59,315 nucleotides of DNA from an uncultured Clostridia bacterium (GCA_947584595.1 CANPWP010000010.1:1-59315); one strand, 5' to 3'. Shown: positions 1 through 8,339, numbered from the stretch's first letter. The notes: a model not told the origin generated them from the letters alone. Translations and numbers: made by a program.

Positions 1-695
1 GAATGGAAGTAACCTTAAAATATAACAATGATAAAACTGAAGTTTATACATACGAAAACAATAAAGAATTTTTTGAAACTTTGAAATTCTCAGGAAAAAG
101 TATAAGTACAGACGGTAAATTTACCCCTGTTGCAGGAGAAAATGCAATTACAGTAACATATCAAGACAAAACAGCCGAGCTTAAACTTACAGGAGTTGAA
201 CCTGAACCGGTGCTTGTAAGTATAAATATAACTAAACAGCCTGCTCAAACCGAATTTACTGTCGGAAAAGAATATAATATATACGATTGCCTTGCAGGAA
301 TGGAAGTAACCTTAAAATATAACAATGATAAAACTGAAGTTTATACATACGAAAACAATAAAGAATTTTTTGAAGCTTTAAAATTATCAGGAAAAAGTAT
401 AAGTACAGACGGTAAATTTACCCCTGTTGCTGGTGAAAACATAATTACAATAACCTGCGGTGAAAAAACAACAGAATTTATAATTATGGGAATAGAAGAA
501 TATAAAGTAAATTCTGGCGATGTTGACGGAGATGGTGAATTGACGATTAAGGACGCAACATATATCCAGCTTTATCTTGCAAATCTTATTGGCGAAGACG
601 AGTTAAACTTAGATGTAGCTGATTTTGATAATGACGGTGACATAAATGTTAAAGATGTAACATTTATTCAGATGAAGCTTGCCAACCTTTTATAA
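1..695 (+). CDS. Dockerin-containing cell-surface/cellulosomal protein, C-terminal part
   Basis: The reading frame is already open at the window edge, so only the C-terminus is present. It holds two copies of a bacterial Ig-like (Big_3-type) module, the first cut by the edge and the second at about residues 72-165. They are followed by a type I dockerin at about residues 172-230, with two calcium-loop repeats (GDVDGDGELTIKD and ADFDNDGDINVKD, each followed by a helix). Dockerins bind cohesins on scaffoldins, so the protein is predicted to be secreted and assembled into a multi-enzyme complex. The catalytic or binding part would lie upstream. The two Ig modules are almost identical at DNA level, suggesting recent duplication. 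Dockerin identity is firm; the overall function is unknown. Confidence 0.85.
   Translation, partial: MEVTLKYNNDKTEVYTYENNKEFFETLKFSGKSISTDGKFTPVAGENAITVTYQDKTAELKLTGVEPEPVLVSINITKQPAQTEFTVGKEYNIYDCLAGMEVTLKYNNDKTEVYTYENNKEFFEALKLSGKSISTDGKFTPVAGENIITITCGEKTTEFIIMGIEEYKVNSGDVDGDGELTIKDATYIQLYLANLIGEDELNLDVADFDNDGDINVKDVTFIQMKLANLL
3..460 (+). repeat. 297-bp (99-codon) direct repeat within the dockerin gene
   Basis: The segment beginning at base 3 recurs from base 300 with the same reading frame. The first ~75 bases are identical and the remainder differs at few sites. Each unit encodes one Ig-like module beginning MEVTLKYNNDKTEVYTYENN. The array probably continues upstream of the window. Confidence 0.85.
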
Positions 696-744
696 ATTTA
701 AGAAAATTTCTATAAACTTCTAAAAACAAAAATATATAAACAGA

Positions 745-774
745 CCGCCGAAGGAATTTACCTTCGGCGGTTTT
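745..774 (+). terminator. Intrinsic terminator of the dockerin gene
   Basis: A perfect 10-bp GC-rich stem (CCGCCGAAGG / CCTTCGGCGG) with a 6-base loop is followed by TTTT, 50 bp after the stop codon. Confidence 0.85.
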
Positions 775-841
775 GCAATAAAAATATTTTGTTTTAATGT
801 CCGAAAAAATCATTATAACAGATTATTCTTACAATAATATG

Positions 842-878
842 AAAAACGGATGTAATTTTAATATTACAGCCGTTTTTT
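842..878 (-). terminator. Bidirectional-looking terminator downstream of the ireB operon
   Basis: AAAAACGG-A-TGTAAT / ATTACA-G-CCGTTTTT forms a long hairpin with A-tract and T-tract on either side. It lies 9 bp beyond the stop of the minus-strand gene ending at 887, so it most likely ends that transcript. Confidence 0.7.
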
Positions 879-886
879 GAATTTAA

Positions 887-1177
887 TTAAATTTTATTTG
901 CCAATGCTCTTTCAAGCCATATATCGGCAATATCCATTGCAAGATAAAATCCGTTTTTTTCGCTTGATCTTATAAGCTGTTTTCTTGGCGTTAGGTCGGG
1001 GTCTGTGCAAAGAAGCTGAATTGTTATTTTATCAGGTATTTCAAGACCGTTTTTTTCTTTCTTTGATTTAATCTGTAATCTTATAACATATTTATCTTCC
1101 ATACTGCCGTAATACATTTCATCACCGCAGCGTACAAGAGGCTTGCCCTTGTAAGTGAAAAATTCCTTTTCAGCCAC
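887..1177 (-). CDS. Conserved small protein of unknown function
   Basis: A 96-residue soluble, charged protein without signal peptide or membrane segment. It starts 16 bp after the ireB stop, so the two are probably co-transcribed and end at the hairpin near 842-878. In many Firmicutes the position after ireB is held by ruvX and a DUF1292 protein, but I do not see a convincing match to either. I do not recognise the family. The body reads like a compact beta-rich domain (VIRLQIKSKKEKNG, KITIQLLCTDP) with a C-terminal helix. Confidence 0.65.
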   Translation of the reverse strand: MAEKEFFTYKGKPLVRCGDEMYYGSMEDKYVIRLQIKSKKEKNGLEIPDKITIQLLCTDPDLTPRKQLIRSSEKNGFYLAMDIADIWLERALANKI

Positions 1178-1193
1178 AGAAATCAGTCCCTTC

Positions 1194-1442
1194 TTAAATA
1201 TTTAAATATGATTTAACCAGTGCTTCCAAAAGATCGTCACGGTCAATTTTGCTGATGATATTTCGGGCATTATTAAAGGTTGTTATATAAGTCGGGTCTT
1301 CACTTAAAATATACCCCACAATTTGATTGATAGGGTTATATCCCTTTTTCTTTAATGCGTTATATACAATTATTAACGATTTTTTGATTTGATCACCTTT
1401 ATCATCGTTAAGTGAAAATATCATTGTTTTATCATCTAACAT
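1194..1442 (-). CDS. ireB: IreB family regulatory phosphoprotein
   Basis: This 82-residue protein matches the IreB/YrzL (DUF965) family: DDKTMIF near the N-terminus, then [22 protein letters not shown] and a terminal [10 protein letters not shown]. In Enterococcus, IreB is a substrate of the PASTA kinase IreK and affects cephalosporin tolerance. A longer frame starts at 1571, but the ATG at 1442 is preceded by a strong GGAGGTG ribosome site and gives the family's usual length. No PASTA kinase is in the window. The gene is followed by the unknown 96-residue gene. Confidence 0.9.
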   Translation of the reverse strand: MLDDKTMIFSLNDDKGDQIKKSLIIVYNALKKKGYNPINQIVGYILSEDPTYITTFNNARNIISKIDRDDLLEALVKSYLNI

Positions 1443-1540
1443 GGAAACACCTCCAATATTAACATTATAATATATTTTAACAAAAATTACAAGTATATAA
1501 TTAAGCGCTAAGATATAGTAAAAATTTTGGGTAAATATTA

Positions 1541-1633
1541 AAAGGATTTCGCCACATATTAGCGGCGACAAAGGGCTGCTCGCCCTTTGATTCTCAGTCG
1601 CTTTTTTGAAAAAAAGCGACGCAATAAACTTTT
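1541..1633 (-). repeat. Dispersed triple-hairpin repeat, copy 1 (minus orientation)
   Basis: Read on the minus strand this begins AAAAGTTTATTGC. It then forms three consecutive hairpins: GTCGC..GCGAC (1597-1620), CAAAGGGC..GCCCTTTG (1569-1589) and TCGCCGC..GGCGA (1549-1568). The same order and core bases occur at 16714-16792 and 39295-39384. It sits between pheT and ireB. Confidence 0.8.
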
Positions 1634-1656
1634 ACTTTTATCGGCTTAACCATAAA

Positions 1657-4026
1657 TTATGTTCTAAGCTTAACACCTATTTTGTCTAAATTTTTTATTA
1701 CGTTATCCATAATTTCCTGAATTTCAGCGGAGGAGAGAGTTCTCTCAGATGATGAAAATTCAAAACGGACGGTAATACTGTGGACTGTGTCGGTATCATA
1801 GGTATCAACAATTTTTGTATTTTTAAGAAGATCTGTTCCTGCGTCTTTCCAGCAATTTGTCAAATCTCCGTAAAATACTCCATTTGGGATTTCGAGGCTT
1901 AAATCGTAATCCATTTGCGGAAATTTTGAAGGTTCTTCATAAACAATTCCGGTGGCTTTTATTGACGAGAAATCTTCTGTATCAATTTCTGCAAATACTA
2001 TGTTTGCCTTTTTATCTATTTTTTTGCTTACAACAGGGTGCACTATACTTATTCTTCCTATTTCTTTACCGTTTAAGCATATATTATAAAGATTTATGGG
2101 ATGTTCGTAGCTATGCTGCGGTTCTGCTTTTTCAAAAGTTAAGATTTGATGTTTTAAGTCGTTTGTAATTACTTCAAGCATATCTCTTAACTCAAAATAA
2201 AGAGTTTTAATATCCTTTGTTTTGCTGAACAGAGTAATTGCAAGGTTCTTTCTTTCGATACAAAGGTTGTTTTCATCAAGTCCCTTTACAACTCTGCCTA
2301 TTTCAAAAATACCAAAATCTGTCCCATAAGAGGTATTGCTCTTAACCTGACAAAGCTGTGTGGGGATAATTGAGTTTCTTATTGTTTCAATATTCGGGTT
2401 TGTTGCGTTTGCAAGCTTAATGTTCTTTTCAACAGGGATATTAAGCGCTTTAAGCTCATCGTTATAGGCCCATACATAAGAGTGAACCTCGTGAAGATTA
2501 TATTTTTTAACAAGCATATCCTTAATTTTATCTTCATCGCTTTTAACGATTTCAGTTCTTACGGGATAAAGAGGTGAGCGGGTCGTATTAATTGCAAAGT
2601 TATCGTAACCGTAAATTCTTGTGATTTCCTCAATAATATCGGCTTTAATCGTAACATCCTTTGTTGCTCTCCAAGACGGTACAACAACATTAAAGTTATC
2701 TCCCTCAACAGTTACTTTAAATCCGAGATTTGTAAGAGTATCGACAATAGTATTATTGTCTATTTCAATACCTGTATAACGGTCTACAAACTTTTTATCA
2801 AAATCAAGAGAAATTGTTTTATAGCGGAATGCATATTCATCTGTCAGACTTGAAACGACCTTAATTCCGTTATCGTACTTTTTAAGAAGATTTACAAATC
2901 TTCCGATAGCGGTGGTCGTCATTTCAGGGTCAAGGCATTTTTCATAACGCATTGAAGCATCTGTTCTGTGGCCAAGCCTTACGGTTGATTTACGAATTGA
3001 CACTGAATCGAATGTTGCGGACTCAAGGGTAAGAGTAGTTGTATCATCAACGATTTCAGAATCAAGACCGCCCATAATTCCTGCAATTGCAACGGGAGTA
3101 TTATCGTTGCAGATCATAAGAGTGTTTTCGTCGATATTTCTGTCAACGCCGTCAAGTGTTTTAAAAACAAACGGCTTTTCAAATCTTTTGATTCTTATTT
3201 TTTCAACCTTTCTTGAGTCGAATGCGTGCATAGGCTGTCCCATTTCAAGCATAAGGTAGTTTGTTAAATCGGCAAGGAAATTAATGCCTCTCATACCGCA
3301 GTAGTAAAGCCTGATTCTCATATTTACGGGACTTACATTTCTTGTAATGTTTTCAACCTGCAAACAGCTGTATCTCTGACAAAGAGGGTCTTCGATTTTC
3401 ATATCAATTTTTGCAAGGTTATCATACTGAGATAAATCTTCGGTTTCAACAGGCTTTAACGGTCTTTTTGCAAGGGACGCAAATTCTCTGGCTATGCCGT
3501 AGTGACCCCAAAGGTCAGGCCTGTTTGTAAGAGATTTATTGTCGACCTCAAATACAATATCGTCAATTTGGTAAATGTCTTTTATATCTGTACCGTTTGC
3601 AACATCATCTGTGATTTCCATAATGCCTGAGTTATCGTCACTGATTCCGATTTCAGCCTCGCTGCAGCACATTCCGTTAGACATAAAACCTGCAAGAGGA
3701 CGGGGTGCAATTGTAATTTCACCTAACTTTGCTCCAACCTTTGCAAAGGCAGTTTTCATACCTGCTCTTACATTTGGTGCTCCGCAAACAACATCTGTAA
3801 GTTCATTTTCGCCGGCATCAACCTTTAAAAGATGAAGTTTTTTTGAATCGGGGTGAGGTTCAACTGATTTAATCTCCGCAACGACTACACCGCTTAAATC
3901 TGAACCTTTATAAAAAATTTCGTTTTCAACCTCAGCAGTAGAAAGAGAAAACTGATGTATAAGTTCAACTTTATCAAGACCTTTTAAATCAACAAAGTCT
4001 TCAATCCAGTTCATTGATAAAAACAT
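1657..4026 (-). CDS. pheT: Phenylalanine-tRNA ligase beta subunit
   Basis: PheT pairs with PheS in an alpha2-beta2 enzyme that charges tRNA-Phe in the cytoplasm. The 789-residue product has the expected order: N-terminal EMAP-like tRNA-binding domain (about 40-150, with VVVAEIKSVEPHPDSKKLH), B3/B4 editing domain (about 215-390), B5 domain (about 400-480), a catalytic-like core, and the C-terminal anticodon-binding domain (about 690-789). Length is normal. The ATG at 4026 is preferred over the one at 4053 because AAGGAG lies 8 bases before it, leaving a 16-bp gap after pheS. It is cotranscribed with pheS under the T-box at 5496-5745. Confidence 0.97.
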   Translation of the reverse strand: MFLSMNWIEDFVDLKGLDKVELIHQFSLSTAEVENEIFYKGSDLSGVVVAEIKSVEPHPDSKKLHLLKVDAGENELTDVVCGAPNVRAGMKTAFAKVGAKLGEITIAPRPLAGFMSNGMCCSEAEIGISDDNSGIMEITDDVANGTDIKDIYQIDDIVFEVDNKSLTNRPDLWGHYGIAREFASLAKRPLKPVETEDLSQYDNLAKIDMKIEDPLCQRYSCLQVENITRNVSPVNMRIRLYYCGMRGINFLADLTNYLMLEMGQPMHAFDSRKVEKIRIKRFEKPFVFKTLDGVDRNIDENTLMICNDNTPVAIAGIMGGLDSEIVDDTTTLTLESATFDSVSIRKSTVRLGHRTDASMRYEKCLDPEMTTTAIGRFVNLLKKYDNGIKVVSSLTDEYAFRYKTISLDFDKKFVDRYTGIEIDNNTIVDTLTNLGFKVTVEGDNFNVVVPSWRATKDVTIKADIIEEITRIYGYDNFAINTTRSPLYPVRTEIVKSDEDKIKDMLVKKYNLHEVHSYVWAYNDELKALNIPVEKNIKLANATNPNIETIRNSIIPTQLCQVKSNTSYGTDFGIFEIGRVVKGLDENNLCIERKNLAITLFSKTKDIKTLYFELRDMLEVITNDLKHQILTFEKAEPQHSYEHPINLYNICLNGKEIGRISIVHPVVSKKIDKKANIVFAEIDTEDFSSIKATGIVYEEPSKFPQMDYDLSLEIPNGVFYGDLTNCWKDAGTDLLKNTKIVDTYDTDTVHSITVRFEFSSSERTLSSAEIQEIMDNVIKNLDKIGVKLRT

Positions 4027-4042
4027 ATTCTTTTCTCCTTTC

Positions 4043-5095
4043 TTATTCGTCATCTGTAAACTGTGACAGTACTTTAAGACTGCCGCTGTTTAAATCTCTG
4101 ATGTCTTTAATTCCGTATTTCATCATTGCAAGTCTTGTAAGTCCGAGGCCGAAAGCAAAGCCTGTATATTTTTCAGGGTCAATTCCGCCCTCTTTAAGTA
4201 CATTGGGGTGAATCATTCCGCAGGGACAAAGCTCAAGCCAGCCGCTGTGTTTACAGGAGGCACAGCCCTCTCCGCCACAGATAAGACAGCTTATGTCAAG
4301 TTCAAAGCCGGGTTCCACAAATGGAAAAAATCCGGGTCGAAGTCTTACCTTGATTTCTTTTTGAAATACTTCAGAAAGCATTGTTTCCATAAAGAAAATA
4401 AGGTTTGAAATTGAAATATCCTTATCTACCATTACGCCTTCCATCTGGAAAAAGGTGTTTTCATGGCAGGCGTCTGTTGCTTCGTTTCTAAAGCATCTGC
4501 CGGGGAATATTGCCTTAATAGGAATATCCTTTTCAATTAAGTTTTTGCTGTACTTTTTAAGTATTGCATTCTGTGCGGCAGATGTCTGTGATTTTAAAAG
4601 CTGTCCGTTTTCAAGATAGTAAGTATCCTGCATATCACGGGCAGGGTGATGCTTAGGGATATTTACTGCTTCAAAACATTCATAATCGGTAACGACCTCG
4701 GGATAATCCTCAACAGTAAAGCCCATAGATTTAAAAATTTTTTCGCACTGTCTTTGAACAAGCGTAATTGGATGATATGAACCTCTTTCCATAGGAGCGG
4801 GAGTTGTAACGTCAAAAAGAGGCATAGCAGCAATCTCCGCTTTAATTTCTTTTTCTTTTAGTTCAGTTATTTTACTTTCAATTTTTTCAGAAGCTAAGTC
4901 TTTAAGTTGATTGACTTTTGCTCCAAAAGCTTTTTTTTCTTCTGCCGATAAATCCTTCATACCTTTCAAAAGTGCTGTAATACTGCCCTTTTTGCCAAGA
5001 TATGCGACCCTGATTTTATCAAGGTCAACAAGGTCTTTAATTTCTGAAAGCTCTGTTTCCAGTTTGTTCTTCAGGTTTAAAATTTTCTCGTCCAT
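4043..5095 (-). CDS. pheS: Phenylalanine-tRNA ligase alpha subunit
   Basis: This is the catalytic subunit of PheRS, forming Phe-AMP and charging tRNA-Phe. The 350 residues comprise an N-terminal coiled-coil (about 1-85) that grips tRNA, then the class II aminoacyl-tRNA synthetase core. Motif 2 reads FPGRCFRNEATDACHENTFFQ and motif 3 reads GFAFGLGLTRLAMMKYGI. A cysteine cluster (CLICGGEGCASC, then CPCG) sits in the catalytic domain, an insert seen in some clostridial PheS. The start is supported by GGAGGA 6-9 bases upstream. The leader carries a 97-bp tandem repeat and a T-box. Confidence 0.97.
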   Translation of the reverse strand: MDEKILNLKNKLETELSEIKDLVDLDKIRVAYLGKKGSITALLKGMKDLSAEEKKAFGAKVNQLKDLASEKIESKITELKEKEIKAEIAAMPLFDVTTPAPMERGSYHPITLVQRQCEKIFKSMGFTVEDYPEVVTDYECFEAVNIPKHHPARDMQDTYYLENGQLLKSQTSAAQNAILKKYSKNLIEKDIPIKAIFPGRCFRNEATDACHENTFFQMEGVMVDKDISISNLIFFMETMLSEVFQKEIKVRLRPGFFPFVEPGFELDISCLICGGEGCASCKHSGWLELCPCGMIHPNVLKEGGIDPEKYTGFAFGLGLTRLAMMKYGIKDIRDLNSGSLKVLSQFTDDE

Positions 5096-5120
5096 AAAAT
5101 TCCTCCGTTAAAAATAATCA

Positions 5121-5491
5121 GCCGGTGGGCTGAACATATTCGAGCAGACAGCACCATATAAAAGCACTCTTTTCTGCCCGACAATTTCAGAGCAGTTTCC
5201 TATAAAGTAAAAAGAAAGCCGGTGGGCTGAACATATTCGAGCAGACAGCACCATATAAAAACACTCTTTTGTGCCCGACAATTTCAGAGCAGTTTCCTAT
5301 AAAGTAAAAAGAAAGCCGGTGGGCTGAACATATTCGAGCAGACAGCACCATATAAAAACACTTTTTTGTGACCGACAATTTCCGAGCAGTTTCCTATAAA
5401 GTAAAAAGAAAGCCGGTGGGCTGAACATATTCGAGCAGACAGCACCATGTAAAAGCACTTTTTTCTGCCCGACAATTCCGAGCAGTTTCTT
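5121..5491 (-). repeat. Four tandem 97-bp repeats in the pheS leader
   Basis: Units begin at 5121, 5218, 5315 and 5412, exactly 97 bp apart, each starting GCCGGTGGGCTGAACATATT. They differ at only a few bases; the unit at 5412 is slightly shortened where it meets the T-box terminator. The array lies downstream of the T-box terminator and ends 25 bp before the pheS start, so it becomes 5' untranslated RNA only when the T-box reads through. 97 is not a multiple of three, so conserved coding is unlikely. Confidence 0.95.
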
Positions 5492-5495
5492 AAAA

Positions 5496-5745
5496 ATAAA
5501 AAAATCCCTTTGTTTTTAAACAAAGGGACGAATATTATCCGTGGTACCACCCTGATTTTTGCATCATTAAGAGCAAACACTCCTTTGACAAGTAACGGTG
5601 CCCGCCGTTGAAGCCTACTAAAAGTTTCAGCCTCACCACTCAAAAGGGAACTTCATCTGATTTGTGCATATCTGCCTTACAGCCAGGGGCAGACTCTCTG
5701 AAATACATTTTCAACAGACTACTTCCTTCGTCACAGTGTTATCTT
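5496..5745 (-). promoter_or_regulatory. T-box leader of pheST
   Basis: On the minus strand the canonical T-box AGGGTGGTACCACGG is at 5553-5539. It is followed by a terminator hairpin (5528-5505, TCCCTTTGTTT stem) and a T-tract. The Stem I region spans about 5740-5600. A UUC triplet within GAAGTTCC (complement of 5648-5650) is a plausible Phe specifier, which fits the downstream pheS. Uncharged tRNA-Phe should stabilise the antiterminator and allow transcription. T-box and terminator are seen directly; the specifier assignment is inference. Confidence 0.93.
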
Positions 5746-5750
5746 TTAGA

Positions 5751-5779
5751 ATAATAACATTTTACTTTTGTTTTTGCAA
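5751..5779 (-). promoter_or_regulatory. Sigma-A promoter of pheST
   Basis: On the minus strand TTGCAA (5779-5774), 17 bp, then TATTAT (5756-5751). The predicted start near 5745 coincides with the 5' side of the T-box Stem I. Confidence 0.75.
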
Positions 5780-5787
5780 GAGTTTTA

Positions 5788-5816
5788 TTGAAAAAAACTA
5801 TATTTTATGTTATCAT
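5788..5816 (+). promoter_or_regulatory. Sigma-A-like promoter for the 5847 gene cluster
   Basis: TTGAAA (5788-5793), 17 bp, TATCAT (5811-5816). It diverges from the pheST promoter and precedes the ATG at 5847 by 30 bp. Confidence 0.5.
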
Positions 5817-5846
5817 TAACTGACAATATGCTAAGGAGATAAATAT

Positions 5847-6404
5847 ATGGATATTTTTATCGAACAGGTAATTAAAAGAAAAAGAAATGCTAAAAGTATA
5901 GCCATTATCGTCTTGGTTTTAAGTTTATTGATTTTAATTCCTGTATTTTGCTTTATGCTTGCTTTTATTATTACCCCTTACTTTATGTATATAGGTCTGT
6001 TTATTTTTATGATTGGTATTTACCTTGCATGGTATTTTATTACAGGTCAGAGAGTCGAGTATGAATATTCTGTAACATCCGGTACTCTTGATGTTTCAAA
6101 AATCATATCAAAAAGAAAGAGAAAAAGAGTAACTAAAATTGAAATAAGTGATATTGACCTTTTCTGTAAGATGTCGGACAAAAGGATAACCGAAAAAAAT
6201 TATCAAAAGCAATTTATGGCTGCATCTGACCCTAACGATAAGGAAAACACATATTGTGTTGTATATCACAGTCCTGCGTATGGAAGAACGATTTTAACCT
6301 TTACTCCAAATGAAAAAATCAGAGAGGGTATGAAGCCTTATTTAAAGAAGGAAATAATGCTTGAAATGTTCTATAACAGAGGTCCGAGAAATGGAAGCTA
6401 TTGA
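5847..6404 (+). CDS. Two-helix membrane protein of unknown function
   Basis: 185 residues. A basic N-terminal stretch is followed by two hydrophobic helices (about 18-40 and 43-66), then a charged cytosolic-looking domain of about 115 residues with a basic patch ISKRKRKRVTK. I do not recognise the family with certainty; it resembles small clostridial membrane proteins whose soluble part looks like a pleckstrin-type domain. A clear AAGGAG ribosome site precedes the ATG. Its last 14 bases overlap the start of nnrD, indicating one transcript. Confidence 0.75.
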   Translation: MDIFIEQVIKRKRNAKSIAIIVLVLSLLILIPVFCFMLAFIITPYFMYIGLFIFMIGIYLAWYFITGQRVEYEYSVTSGTLDVSKIISKRKRKRVTKIEISDIDLFCKMSDKRITEKNYQKQFMAASDPNDKENTYCVVYHSPAYGRTILTFTPNEKIREGMKPYLKKEIMLEMFYNRGPRNGSY

Positions 6405-7266
6405 TGATTTGATTGTAAAAAAAGCGCTTGTAAAAAGAGAAAACGACTCTAACAAAGGGACCTTTGGTTCATTGCTTGCCGTATGCGGAAGTTATTCTAT
6501 GGCAGGGGCAGCTATTATGGCAGGAAAGGGTGCATTAAGAAGCGGAATAGGGCTTTTAAAAATGGCAGTACCCGAGAGTATTTATCCCATTATTGCATCG
6601 GCAATTTTTGAAAGTGTTTATTTTCCTTTAAAAGAAAATGAAAGCGGAACCCTTAGCAAAAAGGAGACGCCCTTTCTCTTGAAAATGGCAGATGAATGCA
6701 AAGCCGTTTTAATCGGCTGTGGTATGCAGAATAACAGCGATACAAAATTTATTACAAGCTCTTTTATTGAAAGATGCAGTAAGCCTTTAATTCTTGACGC
6801 AGACGCTTTGAACTCAATTTCTGATGATGTAAGTGTTTTGAAAAATGCAAACGTTCCAGTAATTATTACTCCTCATCCGGGAGAAATGGCAAGGCTTGTT
6901 AATAATACGGTTTCTTATGTTCAGGAGAACAGGGAAGCGGTCGCAAAAACCTTTGCAAAAGAAAATAATGTTTATGTTGTGCTTAAAGGATATAAAACGG
7001 TAGTGGCTTCTCCCAAAGGTAAAATGAAAGTTAATAATACAGGAAATCCGGGAATGGCAACGGGAGGAAGCGGAGATGTTCTGGCAGGAATTATTTCCTC
7101 ATTAGTTGCCCAAAATCCGGGAAAGCCTTTTGAATGTGCCTGTGCGGGAGTTTATATTCACGGACTTGCAGGGGATATTGCAAGGGACAAGTTAGGAGAA
7201 ATTTCTATGCTCCCGACTGATTTAATTAATTGTTTGCCTGAGGCGTTTAAAAAGTGTAATTTATAA
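6391..7266 (+). CDS. nnrD: ADP-dependent NAD(P)H-hydrate dehydratase
   Basis: This enzyme repairs damaged (hydrated) NADH and NADPH using ADP. The 291-residue product is the ribokinase-fold dehydratase domain alone, like B. subtilis YxkO, without the N-terminal epimerase (YjeF-N) half. Visible motifs are GSYSMAGAAIMAGKGALRSG near residue 30, ITPHPGEMARL near 165, and the nucleotide-binding GGSGDVLAG near 225. The ATG at 6391 is chosen over one at 6361 because MEAIDDLIVKKAL fits the family N-terminus and has GAGGT upstream. It overlaps the preceding gene by 14 bp. Confidence 0.93.
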   Translation: MEAIDDLIVKKALVKRENDSNKGTFGSLLAVCGSYSMAGAAIMAGKGALRSGIGLLKMAVPESIYPIIASAIFESVYFPLKENESGTLSKKETPFLLKMADECKAVLIGCGMQNNSDTKFITSSFIERCSKPLILDADALNSISDDVSVLKNANVPVIITPHPGEMARLVNNTVSYVQENREAVAKTFAKENNVYVVLKGYKTVVASPKGKMKVNNTGNPGMATGGSGDVLAGIISSLVAQNPGKPFECACAGVYIHGLAGDIARDKLGEISMLPTDLINCLPEAFKKCNL

Positions 7267-7304
7267 TAAATTAAAGACATATAAATATTAAAAAGGAGGC
7301 TTGT

Positions 7305-7829
7305 ATGAAAAGGCTTATCTCTTTAATCTTATGTGTCTTTTTTATTTGCATAACTGGTTTTTGTTTTACTTCCTGTAGTGAAACACAGCCTAAGCCGCCT
7401 GTAACAGATTTCAGCGGCGAGATTTGTGTTAATACAAATGATACCCAAATAAATGGTAGTTTTTCTAATAACCGCCAGGGGGTAATGACTTTTATTGTTG
7501 CTTCACCTGATAATATAAGCGGTATGAAGTATGAGTACAAGGATGAAGTGCTTACAGTTAGTTTTGAGGGTATAACAACCGAAACTGTTTTGGGAAATTT
7601 GCCCTCGGATAATTTTATAAATCTGCTTAACGACTGTATGTTTAATCTTAATAATGAAGAAAATACAAATTTAAGCTCATTTGATGAACAGTCGGCAGTT
7701 TATAATGTTAAATCAAGTGAAAATACATATAGTGTTTACACTCAAACAGATACAGGCATTATCACTAAAATAGAAAATGATGCTATGAAAGCGGAGTTTT
7801 TTAATCAGAAAAAGTTTAAGGAAAACTAA
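7305..7829 (+). CDS. Putative lipoprotein
   Basis: 174 residues with a typical lipoprotein signal: Lys-Arg, a hydrophobic core and a lipobox ending in Cys (FCFTSC, residue 25). The mature part is a beta-rich domain with the alternating pattern of LolA/LppX-like folds, but no family match is certain. AAGGAGG precedes the ATG. It sits 38 bp after nnrD and before mazF. In Bacillus a lipoprotein gene (ydcC) stands in the same place before alr-ndoAI-ndoA, which may reflect shared ancestry of the locus. Confidence 0.8.
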   Translation: MKRLISLILCVFFICITGFCFTSCSETQPKPPVTDFSGEICVNTNDTQINGSFSNNRQGVMTFIVASPDNISGMKYEYKDEVLTVSFEGITTETVLGNLPSDNFINLLNDCMFNLNNEENTNLSSFDEQSAVYNVKSSENTYSVYTQTDTGIITKIENDAMKAEFFNQKKFKEN

Positions 7830-7959
7830 TTTATAAAATAATCTCTATTAATATTCACCCATTGTTAAAAATTCAAATAATATGTAACAGGCTGTATAAG
7901 AAGAATTTATGTGGCAAAAATATTATTAAAGAATTTTAACTTTATGGAGCGTGAATAAA

Positions 7960-8307
7960 TTGACTGTTAAACGAGGAGATATTTATTATGCTGATTTAAG
8001 TCCTGTTATTGGCTCTGAACAAGGAGGTATACGACCTGTTTTAATAGTACAGAATGATGTGGGAAACCGATTCAGTCCAACAGTTATTGCCGCTGCAATA
8101 ACAAGTCAGCAGTCTAAGGCCAATCTTCCTACGCACATTTCTATAAATGCAGTTGAAAGCGGGTTATCTAAGGACAGCGTTGTACTTTTGGAACAGGTGA
8201 GAACTATTGATAAAAAAAGATTGAAAGAAAAAATGGGAACAGTAGATGAAAATTCTATGGGTGAAATAGATAAAGCAATTTCAATTTCTTTTGGTTTAAA
8301 CGGTTAA
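7960..8307 (+). CDS. mazF: MazF/EndoA (PemK family) mRNA endoribonuclease toxin
   Basis: The protein closely follows the B. subtilis NdoA pattern: [53 protein letters not shown]. MazF toxins cut single-stranded mRNA at short motifs. The Arg of the N-terminal RGD/RGE motif and the Ser/Thr of AAITS are present, so it looks active. The TTG at 7960 is preferred (GGAG 11 bases upstream); GTG at 7951 is nearer the ribosome site than usual. No antitoxin gene fits in the 130 bp upstream, and no alr is present, unlike the usual alr-ndoAI-ndoA order. Confidence 0.95.
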   Translation: MTVKRGDIYYADLSPVIGSEQGGIRPVLIVQNDVGNRFSPTVIAAAITSQQSKANLPTHISINAVESGLSKDSVVLLEQVRTIDKKRLKEKMGTVDENSMGEIDKAISISFGLNG

Positions 8308-8339
8308 TAACGGCTTACATATTTGTAGGCTAAGTTAAA

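Noticed and set aside
5284..5643. A 119-codon open frame on the minus strand across the T-box and 97-bp repeats
   Set aside because: It runs through the T-box stem structures, has no ribosome site, and the 97-bp period would change the frame at each unit.
5847..8307. A toxin-antitoxin pair formed by the small membrane or lipoprotein genes and mazF
   Set aside because: The upstream proteins are a membrane protein, a metabolite-repair enzyme and a lipoprotein; none resembles an antitoxin.
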